From assembly GCF_041227145.1 (NCBI RefSeq), contig NZ_JBGFSP010000003.1, positions 744,001 through 808,000 of the forward strand: DNA of 64,000 nucleotides, written 5' to 3'. Each line of letters starts with the position of its first letter. Position 1 is the first letter of the stretch. Below, in pieces: positions 1-9,518 of the stretch. Both the position numbers and the translations under genes were made by a program. The DNA is from Bacteroides sp. AN502(2024). Lineage in GTDB: Bacteria; Bacteroidota; Bacteroidia; Bacteroidales; Bacteroidaceae. The notes under the pieces were generated by a model, which saw only the letters and a list, made by a program, of their open reading frames with translations, did no database searches and had not been told where the DNA came from.

Positions 1-1
1 T

Positions 2-58
2 GAAAATAGCCTTTATATCCCTTTCGGTAGAGAATGTGTTGAAGGTTTTAAACTGTAA
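2..58 (+). CDS. 3' end of an unidentified CDS (possibly dxr)
   Basis: An open frame enters from the left edge and gives 18 codons ending FGRECVEGFKL before a TAA, 9 bases ahead of rseP. The spacing points to co-transcription with rseP. In many bacteria the gene before rseP is dxr (1-deoxy-D-xylulose-5-phosphate reductoisomerase), so that is the best guess, but 18 residues are too few to identify the family. This is a positional inference only. Confidence 0.45.
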   Translation, partial: ENSLYIPFGRECVEGFKL

Positions 59-67
59 ATAGACTAT

Positions 68-1423
68 ATGGAAACATTTTTAATTCGTGCCCTGCAATTG
101 ATTATGAGCTTATCCTTGCTCGTTATCATTCATGAAAGCGGGCATTTTCTTTTTGCCCGTTTGTTTAAGGTGCGTGTAGAAAAATTCTGCTTATTTTTTA
201 ACCCTTGGTTCACCCTTTTTAAGTTCAAGCCTAAGAAAAGTGACACAGAGTATGCAGTAGGCTGGTTGCCATTGGGCGGTTATGTCAAAATAGCCGGTAT
301 GATTGACGAATCGATGGATACCGAACAGATGAAACAACCCGAACAACCGTGGGAGTTCCGCTCCAAGCCGGCGTGGCAACGTCTGCTGATCATGGTGGGT
401 GGCGTACTGTTCAACTTCCTGTTGGCACTGTTCATCTACTCCATGATTCTTTTTGCATGGGGCGACCAATATATAAAGGTACAGGAAGCTCCTCTGGGTA
501 TGGAATTCAACGAGACTGCCAAAGCGGTAGGTTTCCGTGACGGTGACATCCTCCTTTCTGCCGACGGTGTCCCTTTCGAACGTTATGACGGCGACATGTT
601 AAGCCAGATTGCCGATGCACGCGAAGTAAGCGTCCTCCGTAACGGGGCAGAAGCCTCCGTCTATATCCCGGAAGATCTGATGCAACGTCTCTTAGCAGAC
701 AGCGTCCGCTTCGCCTCCTACCGTTTCCCATACGTTATAGACAGCGTAATGGTAAACTCTCCTGCCGCACAAGCTGGACTCCAGGCAGGAGACAGTATCA
801 TCGCCCTGAACGGAACGCCGATCTCTTTCTCCGACTTTAAAGAAGCGATGGCAGAACGTAAGAAAAACGAAGCAACTCTGCTCAAAGACAGCATAGATCC
901 GCGCCTAATCACGCTGATTTATGTGCGTAACGGGGCAACAGACACACTAAGCATGCGCGTAGACTCCGCCTACCTGATGGGCGTAACCGCCTGTCTCGCC
1001 ACAGACCGTCTGCTCCCTATGGTGAAAAAAGAATATACCTTCTTTCAATCCTTCCCCGCAGGTATCTCTCTCGGTGTGAAAACCCTGAAAGGCTATGTAG
1101 GAAACATGAAATACCTCTTCTCGAAAGAAGGAGCCAAACAGCTGGGCGGCTTCGGAACGATCGGCAGCATCTTCCCTGCTACTTGGGACTGGCATCAGTT
1201 CTGGTATATGACAGCCTTCCTTTCCATCATCCTGGCTTTCATGAACATCCTCCCTATACCCGCATTGGACGGTGGCCACGTGCTCTTCCTCTGCTACGAA
1301 ATGATAGCCCGACGCAAACCGAGCGACAAGTTTATGGAATACGCCCAGATGACCGGTATGGTCCTACTCTTCGGCCTATTGATATGGGCTAACTTTAATG
1401 ATATTTTGAGATTTTTCTTCTAG
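68..1423 (+). CDS. rseP: RseP-type site-2 zinc metalloprotease
   Basis: Inner-membrane intramembrane protease of the M50/S2P family, 451 residues, the usual length for RseP. The zinc-binding HESGH is at residues 22-26 in the first membrane helix. The third-ligand motif NILPIPALDGGH lies in the C-terminal membrane region. A PDZ-like segment (SPAAQAGLQAGDSIIALNG) lies in the central periplasmic part. In characterised bacteria RseP completes cleavage of anti-sigma factors and clears signal peptides from the membrane; Bacteroides substrates cannot be read from sequence. The ATG at 68 lies 9 bases after the upstream stop. The gene converges on nrdG, with a strong hairpin repeat in between. Confidence 0.95.
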   Translation: METFLIRALQLIMSLSLLVIIHESGHFLFARLFKVRVEKFCLFFNPWFTLFKFKPKKSDTEYAVGWLPLGGYVKIAGMIDESMDTEQMKQPEQPWEFRSKPAWQRLLIMVGGVLFNFLLALFIYSMILFAWGDQYIKVQEAPLGMEFNETAKAVGFRDGDILLSADGVPFERYDGDMLSQIADAREVSVLRNGAEASVYIPEDLMQRLLADSVRFASYRFPYVIDSVMVNSPAAQAGLQAGDSIIALNGTPISFSDFKEAMAERKKNEATLLKDSIDPRLITLIYVRNGATDTLSMRVDSAYLMGVTACLATDRLLPMVKKEYTFFQSFPAGISLGVKTLKGYVGNMKYLFSKEGAKQLGGFGTIGSIFPATWDWHQFWYMTAFLSIILAFMNILPIPALDGGHVLFLCYEMIARRKPSDKFMEYAQMTGMVLLFGLLIWANFNDILRFFF

Positions 1424-1451
1424 GATTTCGAAGCATAGACTCAGACAGGAC

Positions 1452-1567
1452 AAAATTGAGGAGACTGTCTAACAGGTATCAGTAATAGAAGTCACCCCTG
1501 CCAAAGCATATTCTGGCAGGGGTAAAATCGTTAAAATAGGACTTGTTAAATAGCCTCCTCAATTTTT
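1452..1567. repeat. Dispersed hairpin repeat, copy 1
   Basis: Core 1461-1557 (97 bp) has imperfect terminal inverted repeats (GAGACTGTCTAACAG against CTTGTTAAATAGCCTC) and an inner perfect stem CCCCTGCCA/TGGCAGGGG at about 1495-1522. Flanking CAAAATTGAG and CTCAATTTTT extend the stem. A second copy at 45300-45397 differs by about six substitutions and one indel by eye. It lies between convergent rseP and nrdG and probably also acts as a two-way terminator. It could be a MITE-like element. Confidence 0.8.
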
Positions 1568-1636
1568 AGTCTATGAGGATTATGATGGAACGCTAGGGTG
1601 ACCTTGCCAGAGGTTTGATGCCGAGCAATAAGCAGT

Positions 1637-2095
1637 TTATTTCAGTTTCAAGATCCGTTGATTACTGCTTCCCCTGAACTCCAGATACGGAGAGAAAAGA
1701 GCCTGTTCGAAGCGTCCGTCCACCAATACGTTTATATAATCAAGGGCAGCGTTCAAGCGGGGCTTTGCCTTGATTTCTTCGTAACTATATCCTGTATAGC
1801 ACCACACATTCATTCCCGTCTCCTCTTTCACCCGTTTCAGTAAAAGCAGAAACTCTTCCGGATGGAAAAACGGATCACCACCGGAAAAAGTAACGCCATC
1901 CAGTAAAGGATTTGCTTTGATTTCACGGATGATGGCCTGTATTCTTTCTTCCGTCAATTCTTTCCCCGCCTCCGGATTCCAGCTCTCCGGGTTGTGACAA
2001 CCGGGACAGTGATGGGAACATCCGGCAAGATAAATAGAGTAGCGGATGCCCTCACCATCGACAATCGTTTCAGGATAAGTCCCTAATAAATTCAT
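1637..2095 (-). CDS. nrdG: Anaerobic ribonucleotide reductase activating enzyme
   Basis: Radical-SAM activase that installs the glycyl radical on NrdD. It has 152 residues, typical of NrdG. The N-terminal motif CSHHCPGC is the CxxxCxxC ligand set for the 4Fe-4S cluster, and the radical-SAM GGDP motif is present (FSGGDPFF). It starts 2 bases after the nrdD stop codon, so the two are translated from one message. It inherits the cobalamin riboswitch upstream of nrdD. The frame has no damage. Confidence 0.95.
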   Translation of the reverse strand: MNLLGTYPETIVDGEGIRYSIYLAGCSHHCPGCHNPESWNPEAGKELTEERIQAIIREIKANPLLDGVTFSGGDPFFHPEEFLLLLKRVKEETGMNVWCYTGYSYEEIKAKPRLNAALDYINVLVDGRFEQALFSPYLEFRGSSNQRILKLK

Positions 2096-2097
2096 TT

Positions 2098-4491
2098 CTA
2101 CAAGTGTTTTACACGGTCTCTCTCTTCTGCACGTTTAGCAGAGTTCCAAGAACTTAAGTCACCCGTCAGATAACCGGTGATACGGCGCATACGGAGGATG
2201 CTTTCACTCTGGCACACCGGACATTTATCGAAGATAACTCCTTTGTACCCACAGTCATGGCAAGTATCTACCGGATGGTTGATAGAGCCGTATCCGATTC
2301 CTTCATCGTGCATCACCTTCACAATCTTGGCGATGGCACGCACATTCTTCTGCGCTTCGCCATCCAGCTCCACATACGTGATGTGTCCTCCGCGCGTAAT
2401 AGCATGGAACGGAGCTTCACACTTGATTTTCTCAACGATACTGATCGGTTCTTTCACGTCTACGTGGAAAGAGTTGACATAATAGTCGCGGTCTGTCACA
2501 CCGGGGATTGTTCCATATTTCCGGCGGTCCATTTTGGTGAAACGTCCCGAAAGTCCTTCGGCAGGAGTAGCCAAAACAGAGTAGTTCAGGTTATATTTCT
2601 TTTTATATTCATCCACTACTTTATTCATTTCCATCACCGCTTCATACAGTGTATCCCATGCTTTCCGGTTGTGTCCGTGACCTTGTCCGTAGAGAGCCAC
2701 CATCGCATTATGACCACCGATAAAACCGATACCCAGTGTACCGCTACGCAATACATCGCCCACCTGTTCGTTCGCCTTCAGTTCTCCGCCTCCTTTCCAC
2801 ACATTATTTCCCATCATAAACGGGAACTGACGTGCCAAGGCCGTACGTTGATACTGATAACGTTCATAAAGCTGGTCGGCTACGAGCACCGCCATATTAT
2901 GTACGGATTCGATAAAAATTTCTTTAGCCTTCTGTTCGATGGCATCTTTGTTGCGTTCATCTTCTACCAGGCTTTCGGCTTTGATGCGGGCTTCGATAGC
3001 CAGTCTCGGCATGTTCAGCGTAGTGAATGAAAGATTACCACGGCCTAAAGAAGATTTTTCTCCTGCCACGTTCTCAAAGACGCGGGTACGGCATCCCATC
3101 GTCGCCAATTCGTAGACGTAACGTTTCGGATCGTCCGCTCTCCATTTCTCGTTTTGGTTGAAAGGTGTGTCGAGGAACATGAAGTTCGGGAACAACGCTT
3201 TCGCCGTGGTCTGGCAAGCCTTCAACAGCAAATCGAAATTAGGAGCTTCGTAACGGTCGGTTATTGCCTCTTCGATATTTTCCGCTTTCATCGCTTTCTC
3301 AAAGTCTTTCTCCGAGTAAGAAACTCCGTCTTTCACCTTGAAGATCTGAATCGGGAATACAGGTACCTCACCTCTTGTACCCAATCCTTCAATGGTGGCT
3401 TTCAGCAATTCTTCGATAACCATCCGACCTTCGGCAGAAGTGTCCGTACCGTAGTTGATGGAACTGAATACCACCTGATTACCCCCACGTGAATGCATCG
3501 TGTTGAGGTTGTGGATAAATCCTTCCATGGCCTGATGAGTATCTTTGCGGGTCTGCTGATAAGCTTTCTCGACAATACGGTCAAGGTGCTCCTTGTCTAT
3601 AATGATTTGTAAAGCGACCAAAGCGATGCGCAATGTTTCGCGTTCAGCTTCAGTTGACTTGATAGACGGAAGATGTTCTTCAATCAATGTGCGGATGGAT
3701 TTCTCATCGGCCTGATTTCCGTTTTCCATGGCGACATAGAAATTGATGAACGATGCCAGATGCTTCCGGAAAGATTTGGCCACCCCTTTTGCCATGAAGA
3801 AATCGAAAGCAGGAATGGCTTGTCCGCCGTGTTGCTCATTCTGGTTGGTCTGAAAGATAATGGTAGCCAGCGTAGCATAGCTTTGGATGCTTTGCGGGGT
3901 GCGGATGCTACCGTTCTTTGTGCGGAAACCCCGCTCAAAGAGGTCGTCCATATCATATTGGATACAGGTAGTCGTTTTTGTCGGATAATAGTCCAAGTCG
4001 TGGATGTGAATATCTCCCAACTGGTGTGCTTCGGCAAAACGTTTCGGCAACAGGTATTTATAAGTATAATCTTTGGTTACTTCGGAAGCGAACGTCATCA
4101 TCTGTCCGGCAGGCGTATGACTGCTCATGTTGGCATTGCTCAAGTTGATATCATTCTTGTCGATAGCAACGATACCGTCCATCACTTGCTTCATGTGGGT
4201 TTTCTTATCACGCTCCGTATTCCGCCATTCGCGATAAATAATATATTTCTTCGCTACTTCCGGACGTACTTTCATCAACGACTTTTCTACTAAATCCTGA
4301 ATCTCTTCTACAGTAATAGTAGGAGTAGTAAACTGACTGATTACATTCATCGTGATGTCAGCCACCAACTGCTGCTCATCCTGAATACCGGTTGCACTGA
4401 ATGCCTTACTGATTGCATTCTTGATTTTACTGATAGAGAAATCTTCTCTTTTACCATCACGTTTGATGATACAAATTTCCGCGTAGTTCAT
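2098..4491 (-). CDS. nrdD: Anaerobic (class III) ribonucleoside-triphosphate reductase
   Basis: Oxygen-sensitive glycyl-radical enzyme reducing ribonucleoside triphosphates to deoxy forms. The 797 residues begin with an ATP-cone regulatory domain (about 1-95), followed by the barrel with the thiyl-radical region (ATMGCRTRV then [11 protein letters not shown]). The C-terminus has a CxxC...CxxC zinc site (CHDCG and CPVC) and the glycyl-radical loop RRITGYLTG. nrdG follows 2 bases downstream. About 50 bases upstream of the ATG ends a cobalamin riboswitch, which implies repression of this B12-independent enzyme when the vitamin is available. All key motifs are intact. Confidence 0.97.
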   Translation of the reverse strand: MNYAEICIIKRDGKREDFSISKIKNAISKAFSATGIQDEQQLVADITMNVISQFTTPTITVEEIQDLVEKSLMKVRPEVAKKYIIYREWRNTERDKKTHMKQVMDGIVAIDKNDINLSNANMSSHTPAGQMMTFASEVTKDYTYKYLLPKRFAEAHQLGDIHIHDLDYYPTKTTTCIQYDMDDLFERGFRTKNGSIRTPQSIQSYATLATIIFQTNQNEQHGGQAIPAFDFFMAKGVAKSFRKHLASFINFYVAMENGNQADEKSIRTLIEEHLPSIKSTEAERETLRIALVALQIIIDKEHLDRIVEKAYQQTRKDTHQAMEGFIHNLNTMHSRGGNQVVFSSINYGTDTSAEGRMVIEELLKATIEGLGTRGEVPVFPIQIFKVKDGVSYSEKDFEKAMKAENIEEAITDRYEAPNFDLLLKACQTTAKALFPNFMFLDTPFNQNEKWRADDPKRYVYELATMGCRTRVFENVAGEKSSLGRGNLSFTTLNMPRLAIEARIKAESLVEDERNKDAIEQKAKEIFIESVHNMAVLVADQLYERYQYQRTALARQFPFMMGNNVWKGGGELKANEQVGDVLRSGTLGIGFIGGHNAMVALYGQGHGHNRKAWDTLYEAVMEMNKVVDEYKKKYNLNYSVLATPAEGLSGRFTKMDRRKYGTIPGVTDRDYYVNSFHVDVKEPISIVEKIKCEAPFHAITRGGHITYVELDGEAQKNVRAIAKIVKVMHDEGIGYGSINHPVDTCHDCGYKGVIFDKCPVCQSESILRMRRITGYLTGDLSSWNSAKRAEERDRVKHL

Positions 4492-4542
4492 AACTTTAAC
4501 TCCCGAAAGTTTAAATTTAAAATGTTAATAACTAAAAGAAAA

Positions 4543-4713
4543 AGCTCCGGCAGGTCTTCTGACTTATCTCTCCCTCGCAACACCTTCCCACACCGCCATC
4601 GATGCAGTGGCTTATTGTGCGGATTCTTAGAGAATTACAGCAGCGGGTACTGTCGCCGATTTACACAGCGTTCCCTCATTGGCTAAACCTCTTTCAGCTC
4701 CGAAACCGGATAC
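4543..4713 (-). promoter_or_regulatory. Cobalamin (AdoCbl-type) riboswitch upstream of nrdDG
   Basis: Read on the minus strand, the B12 box AGTCAGAAGACCTGCCGGAG lies at 4564-4545. The conserved GCCACTG is at 4611-4605, GGGAAGG follows it, and a purine-rich 5' part includes GAGGGAACGC and CGACAGTACCCGCTGCTG. Order and spacing fit the cobalamin family. It ends about 50 bases before the nrdD ATG, within the nrdD 5' leader. Known behaviour of the family is shut-off on ligand binding. Exact edges are approximate. Confidence 0.92.
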
Positions 4714-4715
4714 AA

Positions 4716-5251
4716 AGATAGAAGATTATCCAATATCCCGGTTCGCTTTTAACATTAAATTTGAGGAAACTTTTCTTTCATGCTGATACAGAAAGTTTTC
4801 CAAAATGGAAAACTTTCTTCTTATTTTAATGCAAAAAGTATTCGGTTTTCAAGCAATACTTCCAAAAGATTCGCTCGCGGATGATCGTTCTTATGTGGTA
4901 CATCAGAACAAGCCTTATCCGAGTGGTTGGTTGCAAGAAAACCTGTACTTCTTTCTATTCTTTCCCCTATTTGACATTCCATCTATCATTCGTTAAAAAA
5001 CATTATATTTGAGCCGGTATAAGGTTACAAGTTACTTGTTTTTTTTCATAATTTTGCAACCCGAAAACAGAAAACAAGTATCAATATGAAACTAAGATAT
5101 AATCAAATCGCCATTCGCTACAAGAACAAAATGGAAGACTTTCACAGTTGGGGTGTAGCAGCACAGATTTGATAACCCTTCATTTTTCACTACAGAGGAT
5201 TTACTAGAGAGAATTCTAACTTCTAACTATTCATTAAACTTATTTTCATTT
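4716..5251. other. Intergenic region between divergent nrdD and efflux operon
   Basis: The right part holds two Bacteroides -7-like elements on the plus strand, TATATTTG at 5004-5011 and TAATTTTG at 5049-5056. The second is the likelier start of the efflux operon, though no good -33 was seen. A 28-codon ORF (5086-5172, starting MKLRYNQIAIR) sits in the leader, with no evidence that it is expressed. A 63-codon frame at 4805-4996 resembles nothing recognised. A regulator gene, often found next to such operons, is absent. Confidence 0.5.
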
Positions 5252-6571
5252 ATGAGCAAGAAAAGATGGCTCATAGTGCAGCTATATGCCGTGCTATGCA
5301 GTCAGGGAGTGTTTGCCCAAACGCTTGACAGGAGGGTATTGGGTATTGATGAAATGTTCCGCCTGGCAGACGAGAACAGTCAGAGTATTCAAACGTATAA
5401 AACCGGAAAAGAAGCAGCCGATGAAGCATTGAAAGCTGCAAAGTCACAACGTTTGCCGGATATAGATGCCTCGCTCTCATTTAGTTATCTGGGCGACGGA
5501 TATATATGGGACCGTGACTTCAAAAACGGACAGAATATTCCTATGCCACATCTCGGCAATAACTTTGCCTTAGAAGCGCAACAAGTAATTTACGCAGGCG
5601 GAGCCATCAACAGTAGTATTGCCTTGGCGGAACTCGGTCAGCAGATGGCCGTATTGGACTGGCAGAAGAACCGTCAGGAAATCCGTTTTCTCCTGACCGG
5701 CTACTATCTGGATTTATACAAGCTGAATAATCAGTTGCAAGTGCTACAAAAGAATCTGGATTTGACGGAGCAAGTGATCCGCAACATGGAATCACGCCGC
5801 ACACAGGGAACAGTCTTAAAAAATGACATCACTCGCTATGAACTACAAAAAGAGACACTAAAACTGCAACTGGCTAAAGTGCAAGATGCCTGCAAAATAA
5901 TGAATCACCAACTGGTGACGACCTTACATCTGCCTGCCGCAACGGAAATCGTTCCTGATTCCACCCTGTTGGATAAGGAAGTGAAAGCATTAGCCGAAAA
6001 CGACTGGCAAATGATGGCCAGTCAAAACAATGTCGGCTTGCAGCAGGCCCGGCTGGCTATGCAAATGAACGAGCAGAAAGTGAAACTGGAACGTTCGGAA
6101 CGGCTTCCGAAAATTGCACTTGTGGCCGGTGAACATTTAGACGGTCCTATCACCATCGAAGTCCCGGTACTCGACAAAAACTTCAATTACTGGTATGTGG
6201 GAGTCGGCATCAAATACAATCTTTCTTCTTTATTTAAAAACAACCGGAAAGTGAGACAGGCAAAACTGAATGCCCACAGAGCACAAGAAGAATATTCACT
6301 GGCACAGGAACAAATAGAGAACGGTGTCCAGGCCAACTACGTCAACTTCCTCACCTCCTTCACAGAGCTGCGCACACAGGAGAAAAGCGTGGAACTTGCC
6401 AACCAAAACTATAACGTAACCAGCAACCGCTATAAAAACGATCTTGCACTGCTTACCGATATGCTCGATGCCAGCAACATGAAACTAAGTGCCGATCTCG
6501 GTCTGGTCAATGCGCGTATCAACTTGATATACAATTATTATAAAATGAAATATATCACACACACTCTCTAA
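5252..6571 (+). CDS. TolC-family outer-membrane efflux protein
   Basis: Outer-membrane channel of a tripartite efflux system. The 439 residues start with a signal peptide of about 23 residues ending VFAQ. The rest is rich in the long amphipathic helical repeats of the OEP family, seen as two related halves with LAKVQ- and KVRQAKLN-type coiled-coil stretches. It is first in an operon with an HlyD-type adaptor and an MFS permease, so it probably provides the outer-membrane exit for an EmrAB-like pump. Substrate unknown. Confidence 0.9.
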   Translation: MSKKRWLIVQLYAVLCSQGVFAQTLDRRVLGIDEMFRLADENSQSIQTYKTGKEAADEALKAAKSQRLPDIDASLSFSYLGDGYIWDRDFKNGQNIPMPHLGNNFALEAQQVIYAGGAINSSIALAELGQQMAVLDWQKNRQEIRFLLTGYYLDLYKLNNQLQVLQKNLDLTEQVIRNMESRRTQGTVLKNDITRYELQKETLKLQLAKVQDACKIMNHQLVTTLHLPAATEIVPDSTLLDKEVKALAENDWQMMASQNNVGLQQARLAMQMNEQKVKLERSERLPKIALVAGEHLDGPITIEVPVLDKNFNYWYVGVGIKYNLSSLFKNNRKVRQAKLNAHRAQEEYSLAQEQIENGVQANYVNFLTSFTELRTQEKSVELANQNYNVTSNRYKNDLALLTDMLDASNMKLSADLGLVNARINLIYNYYKMKYITHTL

Positions 6572-6654
6572 CAGAGAAATGATAACTTATCAAAAAAAAG
6601 AATCCAATTTATAACAGAATCAAATTCTCATCCCATTTTAAAATAGAACAGATT

Positions 6655-7689
6655 ATGATAGCTAGAAAAACCCAAAAGATAATATACAATCTGATAATTA
6701 TCTGTTTACTTATCAGTGGTGTCACTTATGTTTGTTCCCGGTTTATCCATTGGGGAAATATCGAGTATACGGATAATGCGCAGGTGAAACAACATATCAC
6801 GCCGATCAATACCCGTGTACCGGGATTTATCAAGAAAATCTACTTTGACGAGTATCAACAAGTACGCAAAGGCGACACGCTCCTTATCATCGAAGATGCG
6901 GAATTCCGTCTCCGTGTGGCACAGGCAGAAGCGGATTTGGCGAACGCCACCGCAGGACGCCAGGCCACTACCATCGGTATCGCCACTACGCAAAACAATT
7001 TAAGCGTGAGCGACGCAAGTATTGAAGAAGTACGTGTACAGATGGAAAATGCCAAACGCGAACTGAACCGTTTTGAGAAACTGTTGCAGGAAGACGCAGT
7101 GACGAAACAGCAATATGACAACGTACATACAGCCTACGAAGCCGCCAAAGCCCGCTATGAACAGGTGTCACGGGCTAAAATGTCCACTTCTTTAGTAAAA
7201 AGCGAACAGACCCATCGACTGGGACAGAATGAAGCAGGTGTCCGCCTGGCAGAAGCTGCGCTAGAACTAGCCCGTCTGAACCTCTCCTATACAGTGATCA
7301 TTGCTCCATGTAACGGCACGACAGGGAAAAAAGAAATTCTGGAAGGCCAACTGGTACAGCCGGGACAGACCATGGTCGATATCGTGGACAGCAGTGATTT
7401 GTGGGTAATCGCCAATTACCGCGAAACGCAGCTTCCGAACATCAAGGAAGGTGCAGAAGTGGAAATAACCGCAGACGCCGTGCCGAACGTTACATTCAAA
7501 GGAGTAGTGGAATCCATCTCCGATGCGACAGGAGCCGCCTTCTCACTGATTCCGCAAGACAACGCCACCGGAAACTTCGTGAAAGTGGAGCAACGCATTC
7601 CCGTACGTATCAGCCTGAAAGGAAACAAACCCGAAGATTTAAAACGTATGCGCGCCGGTTTTAACGTAGAATGCGAAGTGAAATATTAA
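6655..7689 (+). CDS. HlyD/EmrA-family membrane fusion protein
   Basis: Periplasmic adaptor linking the MFS pump to the TolC-like channel. It has 344 residues, with one N-terminal membrane anchor (about 11-30). A split barrel-sandwich (lipoyl-like) domain follows, seen in VPGFIKKIYFDEYQQVRKGDTL and its partner half around IIAPCNGTTGKKEILEGQLVQPGQ. A long coiled-coil hairpin lies between the halves, and a beta-barrel segment follows (about 245-340). Length and order match EmrA-type adaptors. It sits 83 bases after the tolC-like gene and 37 before the permease. Confidence 0.92.
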   Translation: MIARKTQKIIYNLIIICLLISGVTYVCSRFIHWGNIEYTDNAQVKQHITPINTRVPGFIKKIYFDEYQQVRKGDTLLIIEDAEFRLRVAQAEADLANATAGRQATTIGIATTQNNLSVSDASIEEVRVQMENAKRELNRFEKLLQEDAVTKQQYDNVHTAYEAAKARYEQVSRAKMSTSLVKSEQTHRLGQNEAGVRLAEAALELARLNLSYTVIIAPCNGTTGKKEILEGQLVQPGQTMVDIVDSSDLWVIANYRETQLPNIKEGAEVEITADAVPNVTFKGVVESISDATGAAFSLIPQDNATGNFVKVEQRIPVRISLKGNKPEDLKRMRAGFNVECEVKY

Positions 7690-7726
7690 CACTCCAATCC
7701 TCAATCGCTTTAATCTTTAATTTTTT

Positions 7727-9340
7727 ATGAGTGCTCCTGTTCTGAACGGCCCTTTTGTCATGCCGATGTTCCGCAGTTTCGTGCCGCGTAAGATTCAACC
7801 GTGGATTTATCTGTTCATAGCCGTCACCTTCCAACTTTCGGGAGGTGTCTATTTGGGTGCATTGAATCAGATGATTGGCAGCATGTCTCTGATGAGGGAG
7901 GATATTTTGATGTGTATGTACTCCAATCTGGCCGGTATGGCAATCTACTTTCCATTGCTGTTCCGCATGAAGTTTCGTTTTACCAATAAAACCCTGCTTA
8001 CATCGGCCGCACTGGGAGTATTACTCTGCAACCTGATAGCACCGCATATCACCTTCCTCCCTCTGCTATGGTTGGTCTGCTTCATCGAAGGTATATGTAA
8101 AATACAGGGAACTTTCGAGTGTATGTCAAACATTCAGCTATGGATGACCCCTAAACGGGATTTCACCGTTTTCTTCCCCTGGCTTCATCTGGTGATTTTA
8201 GGAAGCATCCAGCTATCAGACCTGATTACGACCCGTTTAATGTATCATTACCACTGGACCTACATGCACCTGTTCGTTGCCGGTCTGATGCTGATTGTGC
8301 TATTGATACAATTCACTTGCGTGAAGCATTTCCGGTTCATGCGCAAATTTCCCCTGTTTGGTATCGACTGGCTGGGCGGGATATTATGGGCTGCCTTATT
8401 AGCGGAAATCACCTTCCTCTTCAACTACGGAGACTGGTACGACTGGTGGAACAGCCCCGTCATCCGCCAACTGACCCTCGTAATCTTCCTCACTTTAGGA
8501 ATCTGCATTGGGCGTATGATGACCATCCGACACCCGTTTCTCGAACCAAAGATGTGGACATACCGTCATTTTTGGCCTTTAGTGGGATTAGTCACTTTGG
8601 TGGAAGCGTTCCTCGCCACGGAGCACGTGTTGGAGGAAGTCTTTTACGAGGAAGTAATGAAATATGAAGAACCGGTCAGTTCACAACTCGACTGGCTTGC
8701 CATTGTCGGTATCGTATGCGGTTGCCTGTTTTCTTACTGGTGGATGCACGTCAAGCAATATAATTATGTACGCCTGATCATTGTCGGCTTTATCGGGCTG
8801 ATCGGTTACCTGATCGGTTTCTATCTGACTTTATCCACCGATATTCATATCTCACAACTTTACCTGCCTACCGTATGCCGGGGCTTTGCTTATGCCGTAT
8901 TGAGTGCCACTTTCTTGGTATGTCTGGAAGAAGCCATGACATTCCAGCACTTTTTCCAAGGACTAAGTGTATTCAATATGCTGCACATGATAGTGGGTGG
9001 CGTAGTAGGAGCCGCAGTCTATGCACAGGGATTGGCGTATTATGTTCCCGACAATCTGGCACGCTACGGTTCGGCCATCGATCATGTAGCTTTCAGCAGC
9101 AGTCCGTTCAATCTGAATCATTACATGGAAGAGTTTATCAGTCGGATGATGGAAATAAGCATCAAGCAGATTTACGGCTGGGTGGCATACGCCTGCATAT
9201 TCCTCTTCCTATTGTTATTGCTCTACGATTTTCCGATCCGACGCTCACTAAAAAGCATGCCAAGCTGGAAAGAGGTGGCAAGGGAGGTGAAAAACACGTT
9301 CCGGCGGACCACACATACACCATCCGAAAAAGGAAAATAG
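7727..9340 (+). CDS. MFS efflux permease (EmrB/DHA2-like)
   Basis: Inner-membrane proton-driven exporter of the major facilitator superfamily. The 537 residues contain roughly 14 hydrophobic helices, the number expected for the DHA2/EmrB group. It is third in the efflux operon with TolC- and HlyD-type partners, which supports a complete tripartite pump. The classical DHA2 sequence motifs are weak, as is usual for Bacteroidetes members. The substrate cannot be inferred; toxic hydrophobic compounds or bile-like molecules are only possibilities. The C-terminal tail is basic and cytoplasmic. Confidence 0.85.
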   Translation: MSAPVLNGPFVMPMFRSFVPRKIQPWIYLFIAVTFQLSGGVYLGALNQMIGSMSLMREDILMCMYSNLAGMAIYFPLLFRMKFRFTNKTLLTSAALGVLLCNLIAPHITFLPLLWLVCFIEGICKIQGTFECMSNIQLWMTPKRDFTVFFPWLHLVILGSIQLSDLITTRLMYHYHWTYMHLFVAGLMLIVLLIQFTCVKHFRFMRKFPLFGIDWLGGILWAALLAEITFLFNYGDWYDWWNSPVIRQLTLVIFLTLGICIGRMMTIRHPFLEPKMWTYRHFWPLVGLVTLVEAFLATEHVLEEVFYEEVMKYEEPVSSQLDWLAIVGIVCGCLFSYWWMHVKQYNYVRLIIVGFIGLIGYLIGFYLTLSTDIHISQLYLPTVCRGFAYAVLSATFLVCLEEAMTFQHFFQGLSVFNMLHMIVGGVVGAAVYAQGLAYYVPDNLARYGSAIDHVAFSSSPFNLNHYMEEFISRMMEISIKQIYGWVAYACIFLFLLLLLYDFPIRRSLKSMPSWKEVAREVKNTFRRTTHTPSEKGK

Positions 9341-9471
9341 GACGATGACCGGCAGGCACAGGTGGTATCGGCATAGTAATCTCCGGTTATACCGGTCTCT
9401 TTATCTAGCCATTTTGCTATAAATTTAATAGAAATTATTAGCCAATAGCTACAAATTCAAACTTTTATTTC

Positions 9472-9479
9472 TACATTTG
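9472..9479 (+). promoter_or_regulatory. -7 promoter element of the malic enzyme gene
   Basis: TACATTTG matches the Bacteroides -7 consensus TAnnTTTG exactly. A longer reading frame that begins with TTG at 9477 lies inside this box, so transcription should start after it. This supports the ATG at 9519 as the true start. No clear -33 box was seen. Confidence 0.6.
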
Positions 9480-9518
9480 CAACCAAATGATAATTTATTA
9501 ACAAATTACCTAAACGCC

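Noticed and set aside
2257..4293. Long plus-strand ORFs opposite nrdD (2257-3030 and 3673-4293)
   Set aside because: Shadow frames of a well-supported gene; their translations have no family features.
4805..4996. 63-codon plus-strand ORF near the riboswitch
   Set aside because: No recognisable domain, no clear ribosome-binding site, and it sits in AT-rich intergenic DNA; treated as chance.
9477..9518. TTG start extending the malic enzyme by 14 residues
   Set aside because: The TTG is part of the TACATTTG promoter element; the ATG at 9519 gives the family-typical N-terminus.
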